From Companilactobacillus heilongjiangensis (GTDB lineage: Bacteria > Bacillota > Bacilli > Lactobacillales > Lactobacillaceae): DNA of 64,000 nt. The notes under the pieces were generated by a model. The model ran no database searches. It had not been told where the DNA came from and was given only the letters and a program-made list of their open reading frames with translations. The position numbers and the translations under genes are program-made. The stretch lies in assembly GCF_000831645.3 (NCBI RefSeq), contig NZ_CP012559.1:1240001-1304000 (forward strand). Direction: 5' to 3'. How positions within the stretch are numbered: the stretch's first letter is position 1; each line of letters begins with the position of its first letter. Of the stretch, positions 32,538 to 42,823 are shown one piece after another.

Positions 32538-35500
32538 CTAAAGGCTGACTGCTTCGTTAGTCTTCAAGAAATAAAGATATTTACCCTCTACGGGTTGATT
32601 TTTAATGGCAGAGATTGCCTCTGCATATAAATTGACTTGTCCAGAATATTTCGAAATTAATTCCGAATGATTTTCAGCTGTGACATGATCCGTCTTATAG
32701 TCAAAAATCGTTATTCCGCTGTCCAATTCAATCACACCATCAATAATACCATGAACTAATATTTTATCGTTAGTGGAATAGTCTTTGATATCGGTTTTGA
32801 ACAACTTTTCGGCCGGCATCAGGATTGAACAAGGAAATTCACGACTAACACGCTCATGATTTTGAACGATTAACTGTCCTAAATCACTTTGGTAAAAGTC
32901 GGCTAACCCTTGTCGGTCAATTTTTTCAGCTAATTCATCCGTCAATAATTTTTGGTTGACCAAATCTTGAATCAATTCGTCAAAGTCAACGACTGTTGGA
33001 GTTTTTTCAATAGAAATTTTTTGTAAGACTAAGTGCGTTGCACTACCTACTTCAGTATTCGTTACTTTCTTTGATTGTGTCAAAAATTGCGGTTTGTCAA
33101 ATGAACCGAGGTTATAACGATAACGGTCCTCGAGTAAATCTTCAGCCATATTCTCATCATCTGGATCGGCGAATAAGCCCTTAATTTCGGAAACAGATTG
33201 GTATGCGGTTGTTTCAACTGATTCTTGATATGGATATTTGAAATCTAGAATTCCAGAAACTGACTTCTTAAATGTTTCATTGATTGGTTCCGGAGCAGCT
33301 TTAGGAATAATGATTTCTTTAGCTTGATTGGTTGTGGCGGCAACTGGTATGACGTTAAAACGCAGCTTAATCTCGTCATCGTAATACTCTTCAGTATCGA
33401 CACCATTCAAAGTACTCATCCCAACTAAGTTTTGGAAATTGTTAGCACCAAGTCTAGCTGAAGCATTAAGTAGTCCACCGGTTGCTGGTTTATCAAATGC
33501 TTGAAATAGCTTAGATTCATCTTTTGCAAACCCGAACATGATCAATTTTTGCTTAGCACGTGTTAAAGCAACGTACAAGAGGCGCATTTCTTCAGAAACG
33601 GTCGAGATTTTCTTTTGATTACTAATCACGCCACGTTGCATAGTTCGATATTGCAGACGTGTCTCGTTATCAGCCAAGGTAATCCCAATACCTTTTTGGG
33701 CATCAAAGACTGTGTTGGAGTTAACATCCATCATATTGAAGTTCTTACTCATATCCAAATACATGACAATTGGAAACTCCAAGCCTTTAGAGCCGTGAAC
33801 TGTCATAACTTTGACGGTATCATCATTGGCTTCAATACTATTTGGTTGCGCTAAATCCTTATCAAGGTCTTGCATTCGTTGAATAAAACTGATGAATTGG
33901 TGCAATCCTTTGAAATTATTTTCTTCATAGGCATTGGCACGTTGGTATAAAGCATGCAAATTAGCAGCACGTTGTTTCCCACCAGGCATCCCTGAAACGT
34001 ATTCCAACAGACCAGTTTCTTGATAAATTTTCCAAATCAACCGAGCAATACTATTTTTATTAGCAAAGTCGCGATAGTTTTCCAATTGTAGCAAGAACGA
34101 TTTCAACTTATTTTGAATATGTTCATTAGCGTCTTCTTGATTCAAATACTTTTGAATTGCTGTGTAATACATATTTCGTTTGTCGACCAAACGGATTTCA
34201 GCTAATTCTTCCTCATTCAAGCCAACGATTGGCGAACGCAAAACAGCCACCAAAGGGATGTCTTGATATGGATTATCAACAATGTTAAGCATTGCCATCA
34301 TGATTTGTAATTCCGTCGTTTGGAAATAGTTTTGAGCATCAGTTACCATTACCGGCACATTGACCTTCGAGAAATAAGACACAATGTCGGTATTGTTATC
34401 ACGAGTCCGAGCCAAAATTGCAATGTCAGAATATTTCAAAGGACGAATCTTTTCTGCTTCAGTGTCCTTATCCATTTTGCTATCGTATATTTCAAAACCA
34501 CTGCTAATCAAGGATTGAATCTTAGTTGCGGCAGCACTGATCAACGTTTGGCGCTTACTGATTTCAGCTTGATTACTGAGACTTTCTTCATTCAACTCGT
34601 CAGTTGGTTCTTCACCGTCATCTTCGTCATCGGGTGCTAAATAAACGTTAAACTCATTTTCAGTGTCGACACTGTCCGGAAAACTGGTTCCCGTCACCAA
34701 TTTAGCTTTTTCATCATAATCAATATCACCAATTTGCTTGTCAAAAATTCGTGTGAAAATTTGGTTAACAAAGTCATCAACCGCTTTAGAAGAACGGAAG
34801 TTTTTGGATAATTGAACTAATTCGGCGTCATTATCATCCCTTTGGAAACGGTCGTACTTTTCCGTAAATAGTCTGGGAGCAGCTTGACGGAATCCATAGA
34901 TTGACTGTTTGATATCACCAACCATGAAACGGTGATTGCTGTCACACGACAAAAGATCAACGATTCGATCCTGCATTTCATTAACATCTTGATATTCATC
35001 AATCATTAATTCGTTAAATTTATTTTGATAGAACTCTTGAGCAATCTTACGGCCATCAACCGCACCGTTAAGGATATCAACAGCTTTATGTTCTAAATCA
35101 TTGAAATCTAGTACATGACTGTTGGTTTTTAAATCGTCGAACTTCTTGATGAAACGACGTTCAACTTCGACCAATTTATTAATTAATCCTTCAGCGTCAC
35201 GTAAAGATTGATTGATTTCATCTTCAGAACGCATGAAATAATCTTCAATTAATTTGTTACGGCGTGTGGTAAAGTTTGAAGCCATTTTTCCTGCAGCCTT
35301 CATCAAGGTGTCATCTTTACCCTCTTTGTCGGCTTTGCCCACTTTATCCTTCTTAGCATCAATCTTGAAGGTCATCAATTCTTCACGTAACTCTTGATAG
35401 GACATCTGTGACATTGACTCTTCCAAATGACCAATTTTTTCATCACGTTCTCTTAAAACAGGCATATATGAGTTTGCTAATTCATCGTTACCCACGAAGT

Positions 35501-36218
35501 CAACAGTCTCACGGTTATACTGACGTAAATCTTCCAGTCTTTGTTTGATTTGGGGCAAGAACTCTTGCTTATAAAAGTCTGTTTCAATAAAACTATCTTT
35601 AAATTGGTAAGGCGTCACCAAATTATCCAACCAGGTATCCGTGTCTCGGTTAGTAATCGCAAAATCATAAGTTTTAAAAATAACGTCCTTTAAACCATCA
35701 TCAGAGCGGTCGTTGGTAAAGTTATTAGTCAAGTCGATAAAATCGGCATCGTCTTTACTGTAGTATTCGTCGCGAATCAGATCATAAGCTTGCTCTTGAA
35801 TGATCGACTTTTCAGTATCATCACTTAACAAACGGAAGTTTGGATCGAGGTCAATCACGTAGTAAAACTTCTTGATAACACTCAAGCAAAACGCATGAAT
35901 CGTACTGATATTAGCCATCGGTACATGATAAATTTGTTTTTGTAAATGATGTTTAATTTCCGAATCCTGAGTCTTATTGACTTCTTTTTTCAAAGCTCGT
36001 AAGAGTTTTTCTTTCATTTCCTGTGCTGCAGCTTCAGTAAAAGTTACCACAAGTAAATGTTCAATATCTTCTGGCTGATGATCTTCGTCACCAATTAGTT
36101 CACGCAAAATACGCTCGATTAGAATTGTTGTTTTACCAGAACCAGCCGCAGCTGAAACTAAAATATCATGTCCACGGTGTTCAATCGCTTTTTTTTGGTC
36201 AGCAGTCCATTTAGGCAT
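32538..36218 (-). CDS. addA: ATP-dependent helicase/nuclease subunit A (AddA/RexA)
   Basis: 1226 residues: UvrD-like SF1 helicase with Walker A SAAAGSGKTTILIERI, helicase motifs LMIDEYQDVNEMQ and MTVHGSKGLEFP, and a C-terminal RecB-like nuclease (ITIFDYKTDHV). It processes double-strand ends and, in AddAB/RexAB enzymes, recognises Chi. It overlaps the addB end by 8 nt; the pair is one transcript. Confidence 0.95.
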   Translation of the reverse strand: MPKWTADQKKAIEHRGHDILVSAAAGSGKTTILIERILRELIGDEDHQPEDIEHLLVVTFTEAAAQEMKEKLLRALKKEVNKTQDSEIKHHLQKQIYHVPMANISTIHAFCLSVIKKFYYVIDLDPNFRLLSDDTEKSIIQEQAYDLIRDEYYSKDDADFIDLTNNFTNDRSDDGLKDVIFKTYDFAITNRDTDTWLDNLVTPYQFKDSFIETDFYKQEFLPQIKQRLEDLRQYNRETVDFVGNDELANSYMPVLRERDEKIGHLEESMSQMSYQELREELMTFKIDAKKDKVGKADKEGKDDTLMKAAGKMASNFTTRRNKLIEDYFMRSEDEINQSLRDAEGLINKLVEVERRFIKKFDDLKTNSHVLDFNDLEHKAVDILNGAVDGRKIAQEFYQNKFNELMIDEYQDVNEMQDRIVDLLSCDSNHRFMVGDIKQSIYGFRQAAPRLFTEKYDRFQRDDNDAELVQLSKNFRSSKAVDDFVNQIFTRIFDKQIGDIDYDEKAKLVTGTSFPDSVDTENEFNVYLAPDDEDDGEEPTDELNEESLSNQAEISKRQTLISAAATKIQSLISSGFEIYDSKMDKDTEAEKIRPLKYSDIAILARTRDNNTDIVSYFSKVNVPVMVTDAQNYFQTTELQIMMAMLNIVDNPYQDIPLVAVLRSPIVGLNEEELAEIRLVDKRNMYYTAIQKYLNQEDANEHIQNKLKSFLLQLENYRDFANKNSIARLIWKIYQETGLLEYVSGMPGGKQRAANLHALYQRANAYEENNFKGLHQFISFIQRMQDLDKDLAQPNSIEANDDTVKVMTVHGSKGLEFPIVMYLDMSKNFNMMDVNSNTVFDAQKGIGITLADNETRLQYRTMQRGVISNQKKISTVSEEMRLLYVALTRAKQKLIMFGFAKDESKLFQAFDKPATGGLLNASARLGANNFQNLVGMSTLNGVDTEEYYDDEIKLRFNVIPVAATTNQAKEIIIPKAAPEPINETFKKSVSGILDFKYPYQESVETTAYQSVSEIKGLFADPDDENMAEDLLEDRYRYNLGSFDKPQFLTQSKKVTNTEVGSATHLVLQKISIEKTPTVVDFDELIQDLVNQKLLTDELAEKIDRQGLADFYQSDLGQLIVQNHERVSREFPCSILMPAEKLFKTDIKDYSTNDKILVHGIIDGVIELDSGITIFDYKTDHVTAENHSELISKYSGQVNLYAEAISAIKNQPVEGKYLYFLKTNEAVSL

Positions 36219-39200
36219 TATCTTTCTCCTCCAAAACTTCGCCGATTTTATCTAAGACGTCTTCTTTGTTGTAATTAATGATGTCGTGATATTCATTTTC
36301 AGGTAACATCGCATCGAATTCAAAAATTGGTCGATAATCACTGTATTGCAAGGCTGTCTTTTTGGCATAGCGATATGGATTCAACTGCAATTTTCCAGAA
36401 TAAATCTTTTCTCCAGCATTTTTAATCAAATGACGGTTGTAATTGAGAATCTTGAACAAATCATCATCGGTAATAACTTCTTTTTTACTAAAACCGACGA
36501 CTGGTGATTTATCAGATCTCTTAGTGTTTTTATTCCGAGCTTCTAAATCAAAGTTATCCAATAATTCCTCATCATTAAGTAGAATTCCCTGCAATTTGAA
36601 CTTGCTCAAAATCTGTTGTTGCAGTGACGTACTAGTCTTCTTCAAGGGGATAAATGGATTGACAATGTGTTCATACAAAGCTCCACCAATCTTAATGTCC
36701 TTGTTGCCATCCTTAAAGCGGTCCAAGTTTTCACTAACGCTCTGGATGTACGTTGGCATTTGCATCGTAATCCCATCAAGAAATTGTGAGTAATCAAATC
36801 TACGGTCACTGGATTTGTAGTCAATGATGGCCAAATATGAACGGTCATCAAGTTCCATTTCATCAATTCGGTCAATTTTTCCACGAACATAAATTTCATG
36901 CCCATCAGGCAAGCGATAAACCATATATGGCAAATCTTCTTCATTATTCAAACGTCCAAACGTAACTTCTGAACGCTTAGGCACAAACTTATTCCGTTTA
37001 TACTGCAATTTCATATTCTTAACCAATTGCACCAAAGTGCTCTGCAGCTTATTAGAAATATAAAGCATTCGGTCAGATGACTTAAAAATCTTGTTTTCTG
37101 GCAATTCAGCTTGCTCAGCAAATAAATCACCAACTAAAGCCGTGATTTCAGTATCTTCAAAGTCCACGAGATTCTTACCAGTCTTGTTCAAATATTTAAC
37201 CAGTGCATCCAAAACCGCATGGAAAATCGATCCCGTTTGAGCTGGTGTGATTTCAAATAATTGACGCGGATACAAACGCAAGCCATATTTCAAGAAATAC
37301 TCATACTCGTTCATATAGAATGTTTCCAGCTGCGAAATCGAAACTTGAATTTTGTCGCCATACAAAGCACTGACAGTTTCCGGATTCAAAGCGATTGGTT
37401 CATTTTTATATGCCAAAGAACTCAAAGCAAAGTCAGCTACTTCTGGTTCACGCTGTGTTAATTGATTTTTGACATAATTCCAAGCATTCGGCACATCCAC
37501 TCGTTTATCCAATGCAGCACGTGACACACGAATCAAATAATTCAACGTCGATGCTTTGGAGCCAATGTATTCCAAGACGTGATTATAGTCAGCTTCAACA
37601 ATTTCAGGATTGGCTAATTTGTCTTCAATCGTCAAATCAAAATGTTGTTGAATACGTTTAACGTAACTTGATAAATCTTGTTGTTTGCTATCTTCTGACA
37701 AGTTGGGATACGTAAAAATCAAGCGTGTCGAACTAGTCGTGAAAGTAATGTCGTGCAAGAATGGTTCGGAATTATTGACGACTTCATCTGAATCTTTCAA
37801 GAACTTGCCATCGGTCAAATTCTCATTCAAGAAACCACGTTCATCATCGGTAACCAAATTGTTAGAGACGGTTGAACCCGGCATGTTGCTAGTCGTACTG
37901 CCCAGAATAAACGTAACTTTTCGATTATCTGGTTGAATCATCCCTATTTCGGAAATACTGACAGCATCCAAAGTTGATGGAACTTGCGAATAGGTAGCAC
38001 TTTCAAAGGCAGCATCCAAAATACTGATGAAATCCTTAGAATCAAAGGTCTTTTCGCCAAAGACTGATACATATTCATCAAGGATTTGATTGAATAAACT
38101 GACGATTTGAACTGGTTGATCAGCCAAGGTAAGATTTTTCTCCTCGGTTGCTTGTTGTTGCCATTTCAATAGCTCCGTAAAGACACTGTTTTTATTTAAA
38201 AATTCATAGAGAGCAGCAGCACTAGTAGTAGAATCAGCTGGATCATCTAGAAACTTTGTTAATTGCTTAGCAATATTTTTAATAAAGGCTTTGATAACGT
38301 TGATTTGCTTAAATTCATTCAAACGTACTGAATCCGACTTGGAATCTAATTTAACGGTGGGACTAAAAGCATCCCCCATCCAGTTACGTTTGGTAATTCC
38401 ATTTGCTAAAGCATAGTTTTCTGTTAAATCGACTGCTTCACGGAATCCGGCAATATCGTTCGCAAATTCTTCAGGAATTAATAATTCAGTCCGCAAAAGA
38501 CTGATAACATCGTCTTCTTGCATTCCGCGGTCATGAATTGCAAATAAGAGATCCAGTAGGCGTTTAAAGGGATGGTTAGCCATCTTCTTCTGTAAATCAA
38601 TGAAGTATGGCACCTCATTATTTTCCATAAATGATTCGATAAAGGAACCATATTCAGATAAATTACGAGCCACAATCAAGAAATCTTTGTAACGATAATC
38701 TTGGCGGGCCACTAATCGTCTGATATATGAACTAATGGCTGATACTTCGGTCTGCTTATCAGTGGCTTTCCAAATCTGGATTGAATTCTTGTTGTCGAGA
38801 GTACTTGGCTTAATAGCCCCCACTCCACTAGACTGAATCCAATAATCTTCCAATTTAGCCAAATCTTGATTGATACGTAAATCTTTGGCAAAAAGACTGT
38901 GTGTTTCCATACGTTGATTACGAGCAAAATCCGTCAATTGCTGATATGTACGCACTGGACGCATGAAGAACTCGGAATCATCTTTTCCATTGCTAGCTTT
39001 ATCAGTGATCACCAATGAAACATCGAGATTATGACTGTTAATAGCCATCGTTTCGACCAAATTAAGTTCAGCGGCTGTAAATGTTGAGAATCCCTCAATA
39101 TAGAAATGATAATGCGACGTATCAAGCCGTTGATTGAGAAAGTCTGCCAGAGCTTCTAATTGAAAGTCATTTGTCTTATAACCTTGAATTTTTTGCAAAT

Positions 39201-39708
39201 ATTCGCTGTAGATTAAGTTAAGTTCAGCAATTTTATCCGCAAAAACATCTGTCTGATTTTGAGCCAGTACATCCCCAATATCATCTGGTTGAACTTGTCC
39301 GTTCAAAAATTCGTCGAATTGGGAAATCATCTGGTCGATAAATCCTGGCTTATCGATCATGTGCTTAAAAATCTTCAGGTCCTTTTGGTGTACCTGAACG
39401 ATTTCTTTTAATAACATGGCTGATTTAGTTTGCGTTAAGGTTTCTAAATTATAATCGCTACTGTCACGCAAAAAATACCAAGCCAAACGTGAGAAGGAGA
39501 AAGTTTGAACATTGTTTGTAGCAACAATCTTCCCGTCTCCTTGATCAAATGATTTGAGAATATTTATTTCGGATTCAAATTTAATATGATTGGGAACAAG
39601 AAAGAAAAATTGTCCCTGAGGATCTTTTTGGAAATCTTCTTGAAACAATTCCATCATCTTTTGATGGTGGTCATATTGATTTTTACCAAGTACAAAATTT
39701 AATGTCAT
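36211..39708 (-). CDS. rexB: ATP-dependent nuclease subunit B (AddB/RexB)
   Basis: 1165 residues of the RexB type: an inactivated helicase-like N-terminal part and a C-terminal RecB-family nuclease (AIIDYKSSDRRFDYSQF). The four cysteines of the Bacillus AddB iron-sulfur staple are not seen around the nuclease, as is usual for RexB of Lactobacillales. It is the first gene of the addB-addA operon and diverges from the mevalonate operon. Confidence 0.93.
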   Translation of the reverse strand: MTLNFVLGKNQYDHHQKMMELFQEDFQKDPQGQFFFLVPNHIKFESEINILKSFDQGDGKIVATNNVQTFSFSRLAWYFLRDSSDYNLETLTQTKSAMLLKEIVQVHQKDLKIFKHMIDKPGFIDQMISQFDEFLNGQVQPDDIGDVLAQNQTDVFADKIAELNLIYSEYLQKIQGYKTNDFQLEALADFLNQRLDTSHYHFYIEGFSTFTAAELNLVETMAINSHNLDVSLVITDKASNGKDDSEFFMRPVRTYQQLTDFARNQRMETHSLFAKDLRINQDLAKLEDYWIQSSGVGAIKPSTLDNKNSIQIWKATDKQTEVSAISSYIRRLVARQDYRYKDFLIVARNLSEYGSFIESFMENNEVPYFIDLQKKMANHPFKRLLDLLFAIHDRGMQEDDVISLLRTELLIPEEFANDIAGFREAVDLTENYALANGITKRNWMGDAFSPTVKLDSKSDSVRLNEFKQINVIKAFIKNIAKQLTKFLDDPADSTTSAAALYEFLNKNSVFTELLKWQQQATEEKNLTLADQPVQIVSLFNQILDEYVSVFGEKTFDSKDFISILDAAFESATYSQVPSTLDAVSISEIGMIQPDNRKVTFILGSTTSNMPGSTVSNNLVTDDERGFLNENLTDGKFLKDSDEVVNNSEPFLHDITFTTSSTRLIFTYPNLSEDSKQQDLSSYVKRIQQHFDLTIEDKLANPEIVEADYNHVLEYIGSKASTLNYLIRVSRAALDKRVDVPNAWNYVKNQLTQREPEVADFALSSLAYKNEPIALNPETVSALYGDKIQVSISQLETFYMNEYEYFLKYGLRLYPRQLFEITPAQTGSIFHAVLDALVKYLNKTGKNLVDFEDTEITALVGDLFAEQAELPENKIFKSSDRMLYISNKLQSTLVQLVKNMKLQYKRNKFVPKRSEVTFGRLNNEEDLPYMVYRLPDGHEIYVRGKIDRIDEMELDDRSYLAIIDYKSSDRRFDYSQFLDGITMQMPTYIQSVSENLDRFKDGNKDIKIGGALYEHIVNPFIPLKKTSTSLQQQILSKFKLQGILLNDEELLDNFDLEARNKNTKRSDKSPVVGFSKKEVITDDDLFKILNYNRHLIKNAGEKIYSGKLQLNPYRYAKKTALQYSDYRPIFEFDAMLPENEYHDIINYNKEDVLDKIGEVLEEKDNA

Positions 39709-39810
39709 TTTTCATCACCCGCAAAAATTTTATCATAGTTAATTGTAAGAAAGTGGAAATCATTGGAATAGATGTATAAAATAAAGACTTAGAGAATATG
39801 AGGTGAGCAT

Positions 39811-40761
39811 GTGCTTAAAGGAATAGGTAAAAGTCACGGAAAAACGATTATTATGGGAGAACATGCGGTAGTTTACGGCTACCCTGCCTTCGCAATTCCC
39901 CTTTTGAGTACCCCCGTGATTGTTAAAATCAAACAAAGTCAAGCTAGTTTTCTAACTTCAAAGTATTATGCCGGAAAAATTGACCAAATCCCTGACTCAT
40001 TGTCAGGCGTTAAATATTTAATCGATCTACTAGACAAACAGTTAAATCAAGAACATATCAAGTACACCATCAGTATTGACAGTGGTTTGCCAATTGAACG
40101 TGGCATGGGTTCGTCAGCTGCCATTGCGGCCGCAATTACGCATGCATTCTTTGACTGCTTCAATCAGTCACTTGATCACCAGCTATTATTAGATTACGTA
40201 AACAAATCGGAAACTATCACCCATGGTAAAGCAAGCGGCTTAGATGCCTTGACCGTCAGTTCCGAAGATCCAATTAAATTTGGCAAGGATGTTGCTCCTA
40301 AACACTTTAATTTCAATTCCGATGGTTTCATCGTGATTGCTGATTCTGGTGTCAAAGGTAAGACTAAGGAAACCGTCGCTGACGTCAGAAAAATGTATGA
40401 TGCTGACGAAAAGAAAATTGGTGCCTACTTACAACAATTAGGCGACTATGCGACGTCTGCCAGTGAGTATTTAACAACTGGACATCTCAAACAATTAGGC
40501 TTGGTCTTCTCACTTGCCAATGAAATTTTGACTAAACTGAATTTGGCCATCCCTAAAACTGATAAATTAATCGAAGCTGCTAATAGTGCTGGTTCTCTTG
40601 GCAGTAAAATAACTGGTGGTGGCCGTGGTGGCTGTATTATCTGTCTGGCTAGAAATCTGAAAAATGCCCAGATGATTCAAAAAGCTCTGGTTAAAGCTGG
40701 TGCTGAACAAACTTGGATTCAACCACTATCAATTTATGCGGAGGACTCAGACGTTGACTAG
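39811..40761 (+). CDS. mvk: Mevalonate kinase
   Basis: 316 residues, GHMP kinase fold: substrate segment GKTIIMGEHAVVYGYPA, ATP loop IERGMGSSAAIAAA and the C-terminal GGGRGGCIICLA. It phosphorylates mevalonate at C5. The start is GTG 39811, with AGGTGA 4 nt upstream. It is the first gene of the four-gene lower mevalonate operon, overlapping mvaD by 8 nt. Confidence 0.95.
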   Translation: MLKGIGKSHGKTIIMGEHAVVYGYPAFAIPLLSTPVIVKIKQSQASFLTSKYYAGKIDQIPDSLSGVKYLIDLLDKQLNQEHIKYTISIDSGLPIERGMGSSAAIAAAITHAFFDCFNQSLDHQLLLDYVNKSETITHGKASGLDALTVSSEDPIKFGKDVAPKHFNFNSDGFIVIADSGVKGKTKETVADVRKMYDADEKKIGAYLQQLGDYATSASEYLTTGHLKQLGLVFSLANEILTKLNLAIPKTDKLIEAANSAGSLGSKITGGGRGGCIICLARNLKNAQMIQKALVKAGAEQTWIQPLSIYAEDSDVD

Positions 40762-41719
40762 AACAGCTCGAGCTTATACAAATATTGCTTTGATCAAATA
40801 CTGGGGTAAGAAAAATAAGCAACTGAAATTACCCTATACAAACAGTTTATCCTTAACACTTGATCGGTTCTACACCGATACTAAAGCAACGATTATCGAC
40901 TCCGACAAAGATGTTGTTTACCTAAACAACCAATTGCTCGATGATACGCAGAATAAACGTATTTTAAATTACTTAGAAACAATTCGAAATTTTTACTCTT
41001 TTACTGACCACTTTCAAATAGACACAGTCAATCACGTTCCAACTTCAGCTGGGTTTGCTTCATCAGCTTCAGGTTTTGCGGCACTAGCAGCAGCAATCAA
41101 CGAAACTAAGCAGCTTGATTTAAGTCGCCAGGAACTATCCATTTTAGCTCGCAACGGTTCTGGATCGGCCAGTCGCTCCATTTATGGTGGATTCGTTGAA
41201 TGGCAAGCAGGACATGACAATGAGTCTTCTTTTGCTGTGCCAATTGACGAAACGCCAGAGATTGATTTAGCCTTATTGTCGGTAGTGATAAATAAGCATA
41301 GCAAGAAAATTTCTTCGACCATGGGGATGGAAAATAGCGTAAAAAGCTCCCCTTTTTATCCAAATTGGGTTACACTGGTGTCTTCAGAGATAAAAGAAAT
41401 TAAGCAAGCAATTGCTCAAAAAGATCTTCAAAAAATTGGTGAGATTTCGGAACACAATGCGATGAGTATGCATGCTCTGACGCTTTCTGCCGATCCTTCG
41501 TTTACATATTTTGCACCGGAAACTATTCGGATTATTCAACTAATTCAGGAATTACGTCGAAAAGGTTTGTTTGCGTATGCTACAATTGATGCCGGTCCAA
41601 ATGTTAAAATTATATGTACGAAAGAATCGCTCCCTAAGGTTCAGACATACATCGAACAACAATTATCAGACGTCACTACCGTTGTGGCCAATATCGGTCC
41701 TGGTATCCAATACATCTGA
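40754..41719 (+). CDS. mvaD: Diphosphomevalonate decarboxylase
   Basis: 321 residues from TTG 40754, which lies 9 nt after GGAGG. The frame is open further upstream inside mvk, but the protein family begins at TARAYTNIALIKYWGKKN. SAGFASSASGFAALAAA is the phosphate-binding loop and ASRSIYGGFVEW the active-site segment. It converts diphosphomevalonate to isopentenyl diphosphate with ATP. Confidence 0.95.
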   Translation: MTRTARAYTNIALIKYWGKKNKQLKLPYTNSLSLTLDRFYTDTKATIIDSDKDVVYLNNQLLDDTQNKRILNYLETIRNFYSFTDHFQIDTVNHVPTSAGFASSASGFAALAAAINETKQLDLSRQELSILARNGSGSASRSIYGGFVEWQAGHDNESSFAVPIDETPEIDLALLSVVINKHSKKISSTMGMENSVKSSPFYPNWVTLVSSEIKEIKQAIAQKDLQKIGEISEHNAMSMHALTLSADPSFTYFAPETIRIIQLIQELRRKGLFAYATIDAGPNVKIICTKESLPKVQTYIEQQLSDVTTVVANIGPGIQYI

Positions 41720-41743
41720 TACAAATTGAAAGGTATGATATTT

Positions 41744-42823
41744 TTGTCTACAGGAAAAGCACCTGGAAAATTATATTTGGCTGGAGAGTATGCTGTTGTT
41801 GAAACGGGCTTCCCTGCTGTCCTAACTTCAGTTAACAAGTACGTTACCGTGACAGTAAACAAGTCCCAAAATGGTGGTACTATCCAATCCAAAAACTTAA
41901 ATAAAGAATTGATCCACTGGAACCGTCAAGGTACGGAACTAGTCTTCGACGATTCAGAAAGTCAATTGCAATATATTTTGGCAGCTATCAAGTTCGTTGA
42001 AAAATATGCACTGGAAAGTGGCAGTAAATTAAGTTATTACGACTTACTTGTAACTAGCGAACTTGATTCAGAAGATGGCAAAAAATATGGTTTAGGCTCT
42101 TCAGCCGCAGTAACCGTTGCCGTAGTTAAGACTTTAGGCGATTTCTATCACTTGGGTCTCACAGCCATGGATATTTACAAAATCTCAGCTATCTCCCACT
42201 TGTCAGTTCAAGGTAATGGTAGCCTAGGCGATATTGCTGCAAGTGCCTTTGGTGGCATCGTAGCTTATTATTCACCTGACCGTAACTGGATTTTCAACAT
42301 GATCAGAAATCACAGTATCACTGAGATTCTGGCACTTGATTGGCCCCAATTACAGATCAGTAGTCTTGAATTGCCAGACGACTTGGAATTAACTGTTGGT
42401 TGGACTGGTTCACCAGCTTCAACTTCAATCCTAGTTGACCGAATTGCCCTAACAAAGGCTCAAAAGGTCGAAAAGTATCAAAACTTTTTAAGTGCTAGTC
42501 GTCAAAGTGTTGAGAACTTAATCAACGGCTTTAAGACTAACAACGCAACTTTAATTAAAGAAATGTTCAGCAAGTATCGTGAACTATTGAAAGATCTTGC
42601 TGAATTTAGTGATGTACATATTGAAACAGAACTCTTAACAAAGCTCTGTGATATTGCTGAAAACCTCGGTGGTTCAGCTAAGACTTCTGGTGCCGGTGGC
42701 GGTGACTGTGGAATCGTTTTGAGTGATAAAAAGCTCGATATTGCTGAACTTAAAAAAGAATGGCAAGCAGTTGGCATCACCCCATTAACTTTAAAAATCG
42801 GAGACACAATCGCTCATGCCTAA
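41744..42823 (+). CDS. mvaK2: Phosphomevalonate kinase
   Basis: 359 residues, GHMP kinase: APGKLYLAGEYAVVE near the N-terminus, YGLGSSAAVTVAVVK ATP loop and the SGAGGGDCGIV C-terminal loop. Start chosen at TTG 41744, 10 nt after AAAGG. ATG 41735 is only 1 nt from that site and TTG 41726 lacks one, so the exact start is uncertain by six codons. It overlaps fni by 8 nt. Confidence 0.93.
   Translation: MSTGKAPGKLYLAGEYAVVETGFPAVLTSVNKYVTVTVNKSQNGGTIQSKNLNKELIHWNRQGTELVFDDSESQLQYILAAIKFVEKYALESGSKLSYYDLLVTSELDSEDGKKYGLGSSAAVTVAVVKTLGDFYHLGLTAMDIYKISAISHLSVQGNGSLGDIAASAFGGIVAYYSPDRNWIFNMIRNHSITEILALDWPQLQISSLELPDDLELTVGWTGSPASTSILVDRIALTKAQKVEKYQNFLSASRQSVENLINGFKTNNATLIKEMFSKYRELLKDLAEFSDVHIETELLTKLCDIAENLGGSAKTSGAGGGDCGIVLSDKKLDIAELKKEWQAVGITPLTLKIGDTIAHA

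Noticed and set aside
32538-39708. AddAB plus DinG as a defence island
   Set aside because: These are standard chromosomal recombination genes in their usual order. No restriction, toxin or phage-defence partner is adjacent.
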